DNA of 64,000 nt, taken from Antedon bifida (lineage: Eukaryota; Echinodermata; Crinoidea; Comatulida; Antedonidae). The translations under genes were made by a program, and so were the position numbers. The notes below the pieces were generated by a model. The model made no database searches and was not told the origin of the DNA. It worked only from the letters and a program-made list of their open reading frames with translations. The stretch is taken from contig OY727097.1 of assembly GCA_963402885.1 (NCBI GenBank), forward strand, positions 17,298,001-17,362,000, written 5' to 3'. This document shows, piece by piece, positions 1-15,100 of the stretch (position 1 is its first letter; each line of letters opens with the position of its first letter).

Positions 1-106
1 TTGATTTGTAGTTTTGAAGTTTATTCCACTCGTAGCGTTCCATAGCAAGTTTAAACTGATAGGCCTTCAATGGGCCTACATTCCATGCTATGTTATTGCA
101 CCAACC
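1..106 (-). CDS. KDM6A: KDM6A exon 23, partial (residues 1243-1277)
   Basis: Encodes [20 protein letters not shown] and then [15 protein letters not shown], the end of the JmjC core. The exon is cut by the window edge. Acceptor TCTAG at 107-110. Confidence 0.95.
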
Positions 107-3100
107 CTAGAAAGAAGAAAGAAATCACTCTTATTATGTGAAGTCTAAATTACACAACAACTGCAATTTATATTATAGTTATTTAACTTGTATAGTTTTA
201 CATTACCAATGTTGTATTCATTTCAAGGAATTTTGAATTGATTTTAGGACAGAATAGACACCTACCTTCCTACCTACACAACAATAGAATCTACAGGACC
301 ATTATATAAATGGTTTAATCCATATACAATTCATGATGTTATATTGACTGAATGTCAAAAAGACATTATAACCTACCACAGCTTGAACCCAGTGAACAGC
401 TCCAGCATTCACCCAGACCAAGTCACCAGGCCGCTGCACAAACCTATACACAGGTACATTTTCCTCATACAGATCTTCCAGTACTGGCCACCATGAACCA
501 GTCAAAAAGTTAATGCCATTTCTAAAATAAAACAACATATCTTTAATGTTGCAAACTAGCCTCAAGTCTACAATAAAATAAATTTATAATGCACTATCCA
601 ACTTTTTCTCATTTTAATAATACCCATGTATATGGTTGTAATTACAATTTTTGATTTTTGTTTTGTTCAGTTTAGTATTTTTTCATGTCAGTTTCAAATG
701 TATTTTCATTTTACTTATTATGGACAAGTCAGTATCAGTAGTAATAGTATACAAATAATGAATGTTTATGAGTGTAATGGTACAAATAATGGCATAAGGT
801 GAATGATGAAAGGTTATATTTGAATGAGACGAAGCCGAGTTGAAATATAACCTTTCATCATTCACCAAATGTCATTATTTGTACCATTACACGAATATAA
901 TACATTCATTATTTGTTTTAAATAACATCTAAATATATTCCTGTCATTTTAATCAGATTGAATAAAAGGTAGGCCTACATTTCATTTGATTCACATTGAA
1001 ATTTTTACACATATTTACATTGCAAAACAATATATATTTTGTTTTTATAATATAGTAAATTTTATATTTATTTGGATTTTATAATCCTACTGTAGTAGTT
1101 AATTATGTCAACAAACTCCCAAACATTCCTAGGCCTAGCTATGCTATACAGCGCCTAGGCCCCTAGCTAGACCTAGCCCTAGAGAGCTAGGCTAGAAAAA
1201 GGCAGCGATACCATTACGAAACTTTGCCAGGCCATTGAAACTGATCTAGGCTAATTGTAGATTTGTTCCAATTAATTATTCAAAATCATACATATGATCT
1301 AAAGCTAAGTTAAATTTAAAAATCGCAAAACGAGAGTTCAATGTGTCAATATTTGTTATTGTTAACAAAATAGGCGGAGTTGTTAGATTTTACGTTCAGA
1401 GAATCGCAGTAATTGTCGTAAATTTGTTTTTCATCCACGAAACCATTTTTTTTTCATACACTAAAAATAGAGACAGAAAGTACTATTGAAAGACTGTTCA
1501 ATAGTGCATACAATTGCACACCATCAAATGACAGGTGTTATATAATAATCAATATTGCTCACAAACAAAGTAAGTTTTTCAAACCATTTACAATGCCCAT
1601 CATATCTAATTAGAATACCATAGATAACTTCCAATATACACACAAATCATCTAGGTAGTCCCACGGATCCAACTGCTAGATCTGTCAGGCATATGTTCTA
1701 TTCCTCTTATGGGTCATCTTTTAAACAAACACCAATTTATTTGTTTACTTTTATAATTTATTTATTTTCTAATAATAATAATGATATTAAATATTATAAT
1801 TTATAAATCATTTTTGATGAATTACCTTTCACACAAGCTGTGAATAACTCCCCAGTAAGGCTCAGGAACGGCAAACCATTCGCAGTCACCAGGTCCAATA
1901 TTAATATTTACAGAACAAAAGTTGTTATTTTCTTGATGACCTAAAGTACATAAATAAAGCAATAATAGATAATAATACACTAACTTTGTCTATAATAAAT
2001 TCAATGTCAATAAAATTAACTTAAAGAAAAATAATGTTGATGTTAGAAAGAGGAGGTGAAGGATTTGTAATTATTTATTTAAATTATTATTAGAAATAAA
2101 AGGTTTCTATAATACCATGGAAGAATTACAATTACTTCCTTCTACAAAGGTTTTTTTTTGTATTATTAAAAGAAGGAAGTATTTAAAAATGGTCAACAAT
2201 GCACTAAAACATAGGAACAATGTATTTGTAATTCTACACTACTATAAACAATACATAAAAAAGCACATGATAAACAATAGTGAGTGAGTGGCCGAGCGGT
2301 TAAGACAGTGGAACCGTAATTACGTAGCCATAACATCGGCACAGGTTCGAGGCTCACTCACTCCATGGTTCTGGTGGTTGAACGAGTCTTCTCGGATAAG
2401 GACTATAAACCGTAGGTCCAGTGTACACAACTAGCTCGTGTGCACTTTAAAGAACCTAGTACATCTTTCGAGACGAGTAGGGGGTTACCCCGGTGTATTA
2501 GTACATCACAGCCACTGATCACCAACTGGGCCCTCTGGGAGACCAGTCTTTGACTGAAGAGGTTACCCAGTATAAATATATATTTCAATTCAATTCAATA
2601 AATCATGACCAACAAATAATGTTAATTGTTTCAAACAGACAAAGAGCTGATGGTTCTGAGCTGAGAATGTTTTGTTATGCTGTGTTTTACATTAGGACAA
2701 GTTTAGGCATCGCAAATTGATTGAATTTGATTAAAAATCTCCAATTCCGTGCTATTTCACTAATTTTCCTTGATCAAAGGCAATTTTGAACAAATTGGAA
2801 ATCAAATGTATCCTTTTTCCCCCTTAGGAATTTAAAATCTTATCCAAATACGTACTACAGTCGAATCCGCCTAAGTCAAATCTAATGGGACTGGTATAAA
2901 AATTAGAGTTATGCGAACTTACAGATTTGTTAAAAAAAATGCTAGGCCTAGGCTAGATTCACTCACTAGCCTCGCTACGACTAAACCTTATTAGGCTTAC
3001 TTCACAAATAGTACATATCGCATCACAATCGCGGCCAACACGATGAGCCTTCTTGAATTGAGTTTGTTGCTTAGCTAGCTAGGCCTAATAAATGTCTAAG

Positions 3101-6100
3101 CCTCCTTTATCAGCAATGGCAAACTGTATTTTCTTTATGGTTTAAGCCATAACAATAATAAGAAATAAGTATATAAAAGTATAATAAATACATTTTGGTT
3201 CTTATTCGAAATTGGTATCCAATTGTTTATTGCCATCTGTCTAGCATTTTTAGCATGTTGTTGCCGCGTGATTTGTGACTTCGACTTATACAATGTAAAT
3301 CACTAAAGAATGCATGTGTTCGGACACAACAAAATATTAGTAATAATAATTTGCAAAGTGCAAGCATCGGTCTAAAAAATACGCTCACTGCGCTACTGAC
3401 AACAAAGAACATGAAAAAAAGTTACATATCTTAAAGACTACATACATTACAAATGTTGACTTAGACGAATTTCGACTTAGAAAAATTTGACTTACAAATA
3501 AGAATTACACAGCCATGTATAGGAAAGAATTAGGACTTTCATAAAAATTTAACTTAGGCGGAGTCGACTATATGTTATATTTAGGATGTTTTACAGAGTT
3601 TTCTTTAAAATTTGGATTCTTTGTTGGATTTAAAAAAAAATTGCAATCAACTAACCTGGTGTTCTACTTCCCGGAACCTTCATGTACAGCTGGACAGTGT
3701 TCATACCTAGAATCTGGTAGCCTACATGAGATAACATGTTAGCAGCTGACACTATCCGGGTGAACACGGGTAGTTTAGACAACTCATGTAATTGCTTCTT
3801 CCACCTGTACAACACACAATTTATTAAGCATTAAATAATGACACCAAGTCACTTGCCAAGTTCTTTATGATTCGTGTACAGTAACTGTTTCATGACTGCA
3901 CTTAACTTTGAATTCATTTTGATGTGCGTAACATTCTTAACATAAAACTCAAATTTTACAAACACAAAACAAATATCAGGATTATGCAAATAAATATTTT
4001 AAATAATGGAAATAAGTTTGCCGTCTCGGTACTTTATTGTGTTTTTATCCTATGATTTTATGTCAGAATAAAGAAATAAAATAAATAAATAAATAATTAA
4101 ATATAATCATGGCCTAATTCTTTGAAATTTCGATTGATCCTTGAATTTATGAATAAAAAAATTAAAAGCATTCAAAAGCATAAGCTATACATCATTGAGC
4201 AGTTAATACTCTATTAGAAAGTGTAGGACAACACCCATTATGGATTGTACCATTTTTAGAGTGGTGGGTTGTTTACTTGTTTTTTTTTATCAATCTCTAC
4301 AAGAGACCAAAATTACATGGTTACTTCCTATTATATACCTTTGAATTTTACTTTATGTAATCTACCTTATATTGTAGAGATTGATAAAAAAACACAAGCC
4401 AACACCTAACATTGTTATTCAGCCACCACTCTAACAGTCCATTATGGGTGGTTCCCACGTTATTGTCTGATTTCCGTATTAGTTTATGCAGTCTGAAATT
4501 TTAAAGGAATACATACTTCTTTTCATCTGAAAGATCTACATTTGTGCCAAACTTGAGCATTTTGAATTCCCTCTCAGTAGTTCTTTTCCTAAGAAAACAA
4601 AGATAGTAATATGAAATTATGACGACAACATTCTATCTCTGTTCAGTAGTGTGCATACTGTATTGGCCATCTTTTGCATACAAAGCCTGCACATTATATT
4701 TACTGGGTGGAGTTGAAAACAGTCATGTTGACAAACGACCAAGTGCACAGTAAAGGAAATATGTATATGTAATTAAGCATTCATTTGAAATATTCTTATT
4801 CTTTATTGCCATGCAACAAAAATAAGCAACCACAGTGGCAGGAAACACAAAGGAATTAAATCTCTAAATCTAAAAGATTCAGTGTTACCCTCTTACTGAG
4901 TAGCACATTAAGATAAGATATAACATTTCAATAAACAATAAAAAAATTGTTTTATAAAAACTTGCAGCACTTAAAAGAACAACAATGCATAAACTTTACT
5001 CAGAGAAGAAATTCATATTAAGTTAAAACAAAAATGTTTTGAAGATTATAAAGGAGTCTGCATCATGAATTTCTTCATGGTCCTGTTTGCTCTGTATATG
5101 ATCGATGAATATTTGTTAAACTGAAGTATAGAATATATATGTATGTACCTTTTATTTGAACTTTGGTCAAAATCTGGGTTGTGATAATCTTGCGAATTTC
5201 TCTCTGCTTCTTCCTATAAATAGGGTAAAAATACAGGCTTCAAATTATTTTACACATTCTCATTATAGATTTTGGGTAACATATAGAAGAACATATTTAA
5301 CACAGTACAGTTGTACTACTATATCAATTGTACGTTAATAATAGATTCAAAAGTCATTATTTATTCATTCTGAATTTTAGAAGGATATAACACCACAAGA
5401 ATACAAAAGCAACTACTGTGGTCTTTTCAATAGAGGGCACTGCACCACATCAAGCAATGCTACTCCTTCCCAGCAATAACTAACGACTAGTCATTACCAG
5501 AAGAGGATCTAATGTGAATAGATCAAAACGTTGCACGTACATAATTTACTGGTTTATCTTTAAATATGTATATATCTACATTATATAAAACCAGACAACA
5601 TTTTCGAAGATTAACCAATTTAAAATCTATAACATGATTTTTAGTTCATATCTATATAAGGATTCTTTATAAGATGTTTTTAAAGGCTAAAGATAATTTT
5701 GAACATTATTAGGAAACTTATAACATTATATAAATGAGAGTTTACTACTATATGTATAAAACCAACTGTAACTAGATTTAATTCGTCACTATGACGAAAA
5801 TATAGGTTATATGCATTGAGTTAAATAAAGACAATTGATTTTTAAAATAATTATATATTGTTTGATCGACTTTGTCAGAATCTTTAATTATTTATAATAT
5901 ATGAAGATAGGATCTTGCTAACGCAAATACAATAGCCGGTATCACAATCCGATCAAAGATCCCTTCGCGTATAATGTCATAAACCACCCTTGTTACATAA
6001 TAATAAAGACATAAGTTACTTTTTTACTTTTTCATTATAAATCATGGGTATATTAATCTATACACTAAGAAATAAAATTGAACAAACAATACGGACATAA

Positions 6101-9100
6101 AAACAAATCTTATTTCATTTTTGACAATTTTGAAAAAATAAGCGCGCGTACGCATGCGTTATATACGGTACGCACGTATTTGTATTGCCATATGATGAAA
6201 TATGACTATAATACATGGTCGTGAAGATATGATTACAAACATGATTTTGTTAAATCGTGCCTAGACCGCGTAATTTTTTATTGCGCACCATGATAAGATA
6301 ACTACATTCCTGGCCATAAGGAATATACTTTGAAAAATTGACATAGCTAGATGAAATGGATCAAGATAATTGACGGACAAAATAGTGCTAAGGAAAGAAT
6401 AAATAAATAAATAAATAAAGATTCTGACAGAATCAATAAGGTTATAATGCATGTTAATGCATATTACCTAATTAAGAAGGGAAAATATGCATTGATCAAC
6501 AGTACATTATGACATACCCTGAGTGACTCCTGGAATGAAGATGCCTGGTACTGAGCATATTTTGCAATCGTTGTAAACGATCGATTGCTATTACACTTCC
6601 AGACCTTCTTCAGTCCAGCCATATCCCAGTTTTCATCTGGTGGCTGCTGGCGCTGTGTACGTACTTCCACGGTATGCTCACTGTTAGCCTCAACCAGTGT
6701 CTTGGTAGAGAATAGGCCGAGGTCTAACTTTAAGGCTGCAGCCAAACCTCTGATTACTGTGATAGGCTGGTTAGGTTGTAGGCAATGGTGAGCCAGTGCT
6801 TCTGAATATGCATCATGCTTTGATTCAATCTGAAATATGCATTATTATACAAATGATATAGTACGTATACAGAATTCCTTTTCCTGTAAATAGGACAGTA
6901 TGCTCTGCTACAAAAAATACATTCTTTTTTAGTGGTACTACAATCACCTAAATAAAATTTATGAGTGCCAGAATGCAATGGAAATGCACAAATAGTTCTT
7001 TTACTGTTTTAGGTAATTTGAAGCAAAGTCATTGATCACTCATCTTCTGTCAACACTGTAAATTATAGTAATGAGATGAGTCATTTGGGAGGGGAAATTA
7101 AACATTATGAGAAAGCGAAAAAAAAAAACAACCAAATATACTTACAAAAACACTAGGTGTTGGTGGATTAAGTTGATCTTTGGGTAAAGGAGGATACGGA
7201 TTTGGTGGTGGGGTTGGTGGTGGTAGCTTATCAAGATAATAATTGGAACATCGAATGCCATTCTTATTGCGACAAGATTCTATTATAGCTGCAGCACAGC
7301 TGTAGACTTTATTTGATGAATGCGAGTTGTCAATACTTGGATTACTTGTCTTGATGACCTAATATAGAACACTCATGGATTACTTTCTTAGTTTAATATT
7401 TGAATACAAGACAAAATAATCAATTAGACTAAAGTGATAAGTTAGTGCTTATGGAGACATAATCTTAAAGAAGTAATTTAAAAATGTTAAATAAAACCAC
7501 ACACACACACACACACACGTTGAAACCTAAGCCTACGGTTTTTTTTTTACCTTATCATGAGCAATATTTCCATTAATGTGACCATCAACTGGAGCTGTTC
7601 CTGCCTCACTACGAGGAGACTTGGCTTCATTACTACGTGGCGTGCTTACATTTTCAACTGGTTCCCTCTGGGTTGGTGACACAAGATTTGATATTGTTCT
7701 AGGCGAGTGAACCAGAGAGTGCTGTGTAGGAGATGTTCCAACTTGCGGGGTACTGTTCAATAAACTTTTCTCCACACTTGTCTGATTCTGTAACATAGAA
7801 TCCTCACTTATCCGTCTTGCATCTGGACCAGCCTGAGAAGCAAGTTTCTCTGCGCTAATTGTAGTACTGTAAGGGTTGTCTGACAAAATTTGTGCCGATG
7901 GACTTTGGCCAACGGATGATGCAGCATGTGTTTGTACAGGACTCATTGCACCGCTTAATTCCTCTCCTTGAGTTAGTGATGCAAGCATACTATCTGCTAT
8001 TTCCTGTGGGGATAACTTAGTTCTAATTTCACCTTCAGATTTGGACTTGAATTCTGCTAGTTTCTGAGAAATATCTGGACTAGGTGGTGCTATTACATTA
8101 GGTGCAGGATGCTGATGTGGGCTCTGAAGGCTCATTGTTCCTGCTAAAGACATCGGGTTTTGAGTATGTGATGACGGACTGTTCATTGCTGCTTTTGGTG
8201 ACACCACAGATCCCTGTTCAACAGATGTTGGTGAAAACACAACTTTTTGAGGTAGGTCTACTTTTGAATCTGGGAATGACAGAGCATCACTGTGCATGCC
8301 AATGGCAAGCACTGGACCAGAAGTTGATGAAGGCACAAGTCCATGCCCATTAGGTAACATTGTTTTTTGTATTGATTCACTGGACACAACTCTCCCACTG
8401 GGCAATGACGTCGTCATTATTGCAGGGTTTCCTGTCTGGAAGTTGGTGGTTGTATTCGTTTGCTGAATATTGCTCAAATTAACTGAATTTGGTTGTTGCA
8501 CATTCAATCCACCTGCTATTCCATCACATTGCTGTATTTTTAGCATCTGCAAATGACAAAAATTGTAAAGAATGAAAGAAAAGAATGTTATAAATAGCTT
8601 AAATGTTTCTTATGTGAAAAACAACTTTTTAAACAAATTAAATCATGTTATCTAATATTGTAATTGGTGTAACAAGGTTAATTTCTACATGATTCATCAA
8701 TATGACACATATACAACAAGGTATTCACTCCTTACATAACATATTCAAGTTTACACAAGAAATCTTTCTTTTTCAACATTTAAAACTTTTTTCAGAAAAA
8801 CATTGAACTAAAGCAAGACATTAACTTTAGTAGTAGAATGACATTAGTAGTGGAATTTTTGGTGACAAATACATTCTTGATGATAGCCACCTTCAAAATG
8901 GACCTGAAATGGATTTTCAGGTTAATGTTATTTAAATGTATCAAATAAACACAAGCACATACAAATAAAAACAAAGTGTATAGTATTTTGGTAAATTAGT
9001 GAAAATACGCACGCAATTACAATTTTCCATTTCAACGTCGGGTGCATCTATATTCACGACGTCACATACACGAGCGAAGGCCTCATGATAGATGTCAATG

Positions 9101-12100
9101 AATGAACAGTCGGGGAACGTACACGAAATGTTGACACTAATACCAATTTATTAAATATCAAATGCTGTTGAAATATAGTGCCTTGAAATATAGTGCCCTA
9201 AAATGTACTTTTGTCCGGCCATCGGTCCAGCAACCATGTGAGGCTCGGTTTCAAGCACAGCCAAAGCGATATCAGTTGGCCCTCCGGAGAACGGTCAGTT
9301 GTTCAACCACAGTGTTTTGAACTTCGGAGTTGTTTGATTTTACCTTTGACATCAAAACACCGGGGCGTCAACTCCAGAGTGTCTCAGGAGTTTTGCTTTT
9401 GAAAGCGTACAAAGTACAATTTGAAAAATGCACATACGGTCTTGAATGAAAATAAAAAGGTACCTGTTGTTGATGTTGTTGCATTAGCCAGAATGCTTGT
9501 TGCAGTTGATTTAATATGACTTGTTGCTCTGGAGAGAGTGAGGCTTGATTCTGCTGTAGTGCATTCATCACTTGTATCTGATGGGGTGTAAGATAAGTTG
9601 GTGGTGGCCTCTGTTGGAGTTGCTGTTGTTGCTGCTGCTGCTGTTGCTGCTGCTGCTCCAAGAGTTCCGCTACAGAGGTCGAGTTCTAGTGCGAATAAGT
9701 AAAATATAAAATTAATTAATTAAATAGCATAAATACTAATTTATATTCAAATATTTGTTTCTTCCATTGTCTGCTTACTGGATGTGTGGCTGAAATATCA
9801 TTTTAAAATATAAATACCTTGGTTTTCTTTTTTTGACGTTTAGCAGGATTGCCTTGTTGGGACTGAGCTGGGTTCTTGCCATTGTTTGTTGGTTGAGCAT
9901 TAGAAGTATTGCAGCTAGGGTTGTTCGGCATGGGAAATTGGTTACCAAGGACGCCTGGATATGGCGGAGGAGGAGTTGATTTTGAAACCATTTGCTGGTG
10001 TAGAAGCCTTGCCTGAAGCAGAAATAAATAATTATATTAGTAATTTCTAAATATAATACCAAAAATAAACAATAAGTATTTTAAAATTTTGTTTAAAACA
10101 GAATAGAGATGAATATTAATAGGTTATTGTAAATGTCCTAATCTAATTTTCAAACATTATTAGGTATTCTTTCTCTCATCAATGCACATCCAACATTTAT
10201 ACAACATTTTTCAACAAATGATCAAATATCTTTAAGATATGTTACATCAGTCATCAATAACGTTGTTCAGATAAGATGGAAGTAAGGTTTAAACTTTGGG
10301 TAGTGCCGGTCAAGATGCTTTTTGTATTAATTTAACTATTCTAATAAAAGAATAATTTACCCCAAAGAATGCCAATGAGTAAGGTGTTATTTCCTGGTAT
10401 TATGCCATGTAGATGCTCTTACTTTCGAGCAAACCATTATCAAAGCCTTTTACTTAGATAATTTTCATGTACCTACTGAGTCATTAGTGGTAAGGCCGTC
10501 TGAATAATGCAATTTACAAAAGAAAATAACTAAACTAATTTAAACAAACCTGTTGAATAGAATTCATAACTCCTTGACGTGAGGTGAGTTCAGCAGGGAT
10601 AGGCAGGTTCCACGCTTCTTCTATGGTGGGTAGAGTTTTATTTCTGAAAAAAATAGAATCAGTTAAAATTAAACATTCAACCAACAAGACCATTAATTAT
10701 GCAATAGTTCACTTGGTAGTTAGATCCATGCTGGATGGATTTGTTTGTTAAAATCAAAGACCCCTATTACAGATTGAATCATTTGTTACAAGGGGCTTCT
10801 TTTACTCACGTTTATATTTCAAATCTTTTATATAAAATAGTTAGGTTATTTATTTTCAGCCACACCTTACCAGGCAAAAATGAAATAAATCATTAATAAG
10901 TGTATAATTAGACAATTATTATGTAAAGTGTCCCAAAAAAAATTCCAAAATAAAATCGGTTTGGTCAAAAGTTTCTATACAAGTTTGTATAAGAAAAATC
11001 ATTATTGTGGTGTTTGCTAGAGGTAACACCTCCAATTAAAAAAGAGATACATTATTGATTTCAATGATGTTGAATAGTTGCAAATTAGGATTTAACTTAC
11101 TTAGCTTGCATGTGTTGAGGTGGAAGTGTAGCCATTTGAGCTTGAAGTAATTTAACTCTTGCAGTTAATGCAGATCCCACTCCTGTTTTATTGGTTTTGC
11201 TGGCGTTAGAATAACACACTAAAGCGTCCCTATAAAATAATTTACAATTTCTAATCAATCATTTCATTACCGTATATAAGTTTAGTATGATACATTGATT
11301 GAAGTATCATATATACTTAATTAAAAAATAATGGAAAGGTTTATATATATAGTCGCAAACAAACTATGTGGACAAAACACTCCCCTTCCCTGCCATGTCC
11401 ATTGTAGATATTAAAAACAGTGCAAATTCATATAAAAAGGAACTAGCAGTTCACTGGGAAAATATTTGTAGATAAAAACAAGTTTCACTATCTTCAAAAT
11501 CATGATCAATGTGAAAATGGTTAATAGTCCTTATGAAAGAAGACTACCACCAGAGCTATAGAATGGTCATACTACATGAACAAATTAACAAACTTGCTTG
11601 ACCACTGCATGTTCTGACTATATTTATACATATTGCCTTATTGGTTGGCTAATAGATAAAAGTCAGTACAGTATAATTAAATTATTGAAATAGTGCATAT
11701 AGCAGTTAATGCAAATACAAAATGTATATTTAATTGGATTTAGAGCAAGTGATGAATCCCAGAATAATCAAAATAAAATTTGACCTACAATGTTGCTAGT
11801 GAGGAATATCCCAAATTCTACATCTCTACTGAATTAAAGTACAAGGATATCGATCCAACTACTCAGTCATTTGTTTACTATTTATTTCTTAGCAGGGATC
11901 CAATCCTTTTCCAATCTAATCCATAAGCATGAAAGTAATTTGTTTCTTTTCAATCATAAAATGAACACAATTATGAATTCAGTAAAGGTAATTTGCATTA
12001 CAAAACATAGATTATAGGGTATGGATCAAGGTTGGTTAAATTACAAATTGGAAGTTCATTGTGGTATTTCAAGAAAGAAAATCTTTTTTTTGTCTTCCTT

Positions 12101-15100
12101 TGATTTTAAAAATAACTAGATTTAAACAGCTAACTTTCACCCTGGTAATTTCAATATCTTACTATGCACCTATCCAAATATTATTTTTTTCTTTGTCATG
12201 TTTTGCTTTGTTGCTCAATATATGAAGAACCATTTAATTTAAAGTTTGCGGTACACCACATATATTAGTTCTGTAAAGAATTTAATCAATGTACTTTGAT
12301 CGTTCTCAGGAGTCAGGACGATCAAAGTACATTGATCAAACATCGAGAAACTCAACAGTTCTTTTCAGAACATGTGGTGTACCGCAAATTTTATATCAAC
12401 ATTTGATTCCACCACGAAACCTTCAAACAGTACATTTTATTAAAAAAATGTTCACATTGTTTTGCCATATAAATAACAACAGTCTGTAAAGCTAAGCTTA
12501 TGCCGACTCTGAAGCAATTCAACTATGTTAACATAAATGCTCCAAGCAACTGAACGCCACTGAACTCAACTGACAGGCGCACACAAATGTCGACACAAGC
12601 TTCTAGTTTCTTTCAGTTGCCCATCTACTTTTTTCCGAACTGAAAGGATACTGAGCGCAACTGAAAACTTTGAATTGCATCATGTGTGCAGTAAGGGTAA
12701 CAGTGACCAGTAGAGATAAGTTTAATGTTTCCATATAAGGGCTCGTGCATACTGCTTCCTATACATATATGAATCGCATCGTGCACGCATTATGGCAACT
12801 AGTTACAATCAGTGTTGACATAATTGCTGGTTCTGTTCAGTTCTGTTGCTTGAAAATTTTACATAAATTCTCTTGCGCAAATAGTTCCTATCAGTTGAGA
12901 TTAGCTGCGTTCCATGGCTTACCGTAAGAGTTTCAGTTAACTTACCTTGGTTGAGAGCAAGCTTCATACAATATTCCAAGATCAGTCCAGGCTGCCGTAT
13001 GGGATTTGTCTAATTGCACTGCACAAATGTAAGCTTGGAGAGCATCCATAGGCTGATTTTGTTGCTGGTAAAGTACCCTGTACAAATATGAAATTAAATA
13101 ATGAAATACAGTATACCTTTATTTGTTGAACTCTTTGAATACAATATTTTTATTTATTTTAATTAATAATTTGGGTATTCATGAAGTACAAATTATTATA
13201 TTAGGTGTACTACACAGATGATTTTTAAAAACTAGTATGCTTAAAACCCTTTCACTGCTTATGCCAAGTATAAACAAATGTTATTGAACTGCGTGTAATA
13301 CATAAAAATCTGAACTTTATACTCTACCCTCTATAGTGTGTTATTTTTACTTTCAAACGTTTAGTTAAAAAATAATTATGAAAATAATTCAAATTTTAGT
13401 AGTAGTATTCATTTTATGTATCTTTATCATTATAGTGTCAAAAACACATAGACCAACCCCCCTTTTTTTTTGTAGTTTTAGATATTTTTTAAAGACACTT
13501 TCCCTACAATTGTTGACGTTTTGTAAATATAATGCATATATTACTTACACCAGGTCATTCCTTGTCGTTTTATGGTTAATTATAATAAAAAGAGAAAACA
13601 ATGCACTACATATCCCTCTCTCGTGGGCGGTCTTAGGCATAGCCTAGTTAGGCTTAGTGTTGTAGGCCTAGCTGGCAAACAGCAGTAACATACAAACATT
13701 GTACACTAGCTATAGGCCTAGCCTGGCGTTGTCTAGTTGCTGTATTAATTGTCTTTCTTTTTTTTAAACAGAATACATTAATACATATTGGGGAAGACCT
13801 GGTATTTTCGCTGAAAAGTTCTTTCATTTGTTTTGACTTTGAGATCAAAGCAAAACGAAAATATCAATCCGAGCTCAATACATGCTGGTATTTATAGAGG
13901 ACAACTTAAATTATTAAAAATAAAATCAACATAAATTTCACATTTTTAACCGTTTTTTTAAATAGATTTTTAAACAAAACGGTTTTTATATGATACTTTC
14001 TATTCTAAAAATTCTATATATATATGTACAATGTTTATTGTTTTCGTATTTACAATGCAATTTAGCCATTGTCTATGATTCTAAACCATGTGATTTTACA
14101 ATAAAATTGGTATAATTAAATACAATAACTAATAAGCATAAATTATATTAAAGATGTATTTGCACTATATTTAACATGAAATACCTATAGCATCTTATTC
14201 AAGTGGAAATCTGGACTATCCTACTAGGTTGACCTATTGTGGCTTTTTAGATTTCCATTAAAATTGATTGAATGTGATTCATCTATGATTAATTTTTTAA
14301 GCTTAGCCAATAAAAAAAAAGTTTGAAAAAGTGTCTAAAAAGAGATGAGGATACTCTTGCATAACAGGTTTAAACACAAGAGAATTGTGTCTTTGTTCCT
14401 TTGTGAAATGAAACATACTGTAGACATAATGATGGAACATTGCCAAGACTAGAAACATTCACATACAAAGAACCAATACAGGGAAATACCTGCATTAGTC
14501 AGCTCTCATTTCCTACTACGAATAATTCCAGATTTAGACCGAATATGACGAAACCACATTATGTGGAATTTAAGATTAAATCGAGAGAAAATATGTAGTT
14601 AGGGAATACCATTATCACATTATTTTAATCATAAATTTAATGTATAATTACATAAACCTACACAATCTCACCATCTACTATAACACACACATAATTATCT
14701 AATATTAATTAAACTACTACTATTATTCAGAAATGATTCAATAACTACTATCACATTGTAACCAATCAATTGTTTATGTCCTGTCTGTGATTATATCTCA
14801 CCAAAAACAAAAGCAAAGTGGTACAGATGAAAACACTTTGCTAATTTGAATGATTTAATTTTCATTTAGCCTACAAAGTTCAAAACAACTTAGTAAAAAT
14901 ATAAAACAGCAATTTGATACAGTGATTAGTTTCATTGGATAAATACTTATATATAGTATTTGTTTTGCTCAGTTTACGTTTGAATTTCCTAGAAATTGAT
15001 TATTAAAGCGTCTGCTTCCAGTGGGAGACCTATGTAATATTGAAAGCAGTTAGCAACAGCAGTACTTACCACTGTTATAAAGTTTAACAATCTTTGATAA

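Noticed and set aside
2278-2362. Functional tRNA-Ser or tRNA-Leu gene
   Set aside because: Box A and B are good, but the anticodon arm does not pair and the sequence continues into a SINE body.
2403-2588. Short minus-strand open frame
   Set aside because: It lies entirely inside the body of a tRNA-derived SINE on the opposite strand.
8102-8353. Plus-strand open frame opposite KDM6A exon 15
   Set aside because: It is the antisense shadow of a well-supported coding exon.
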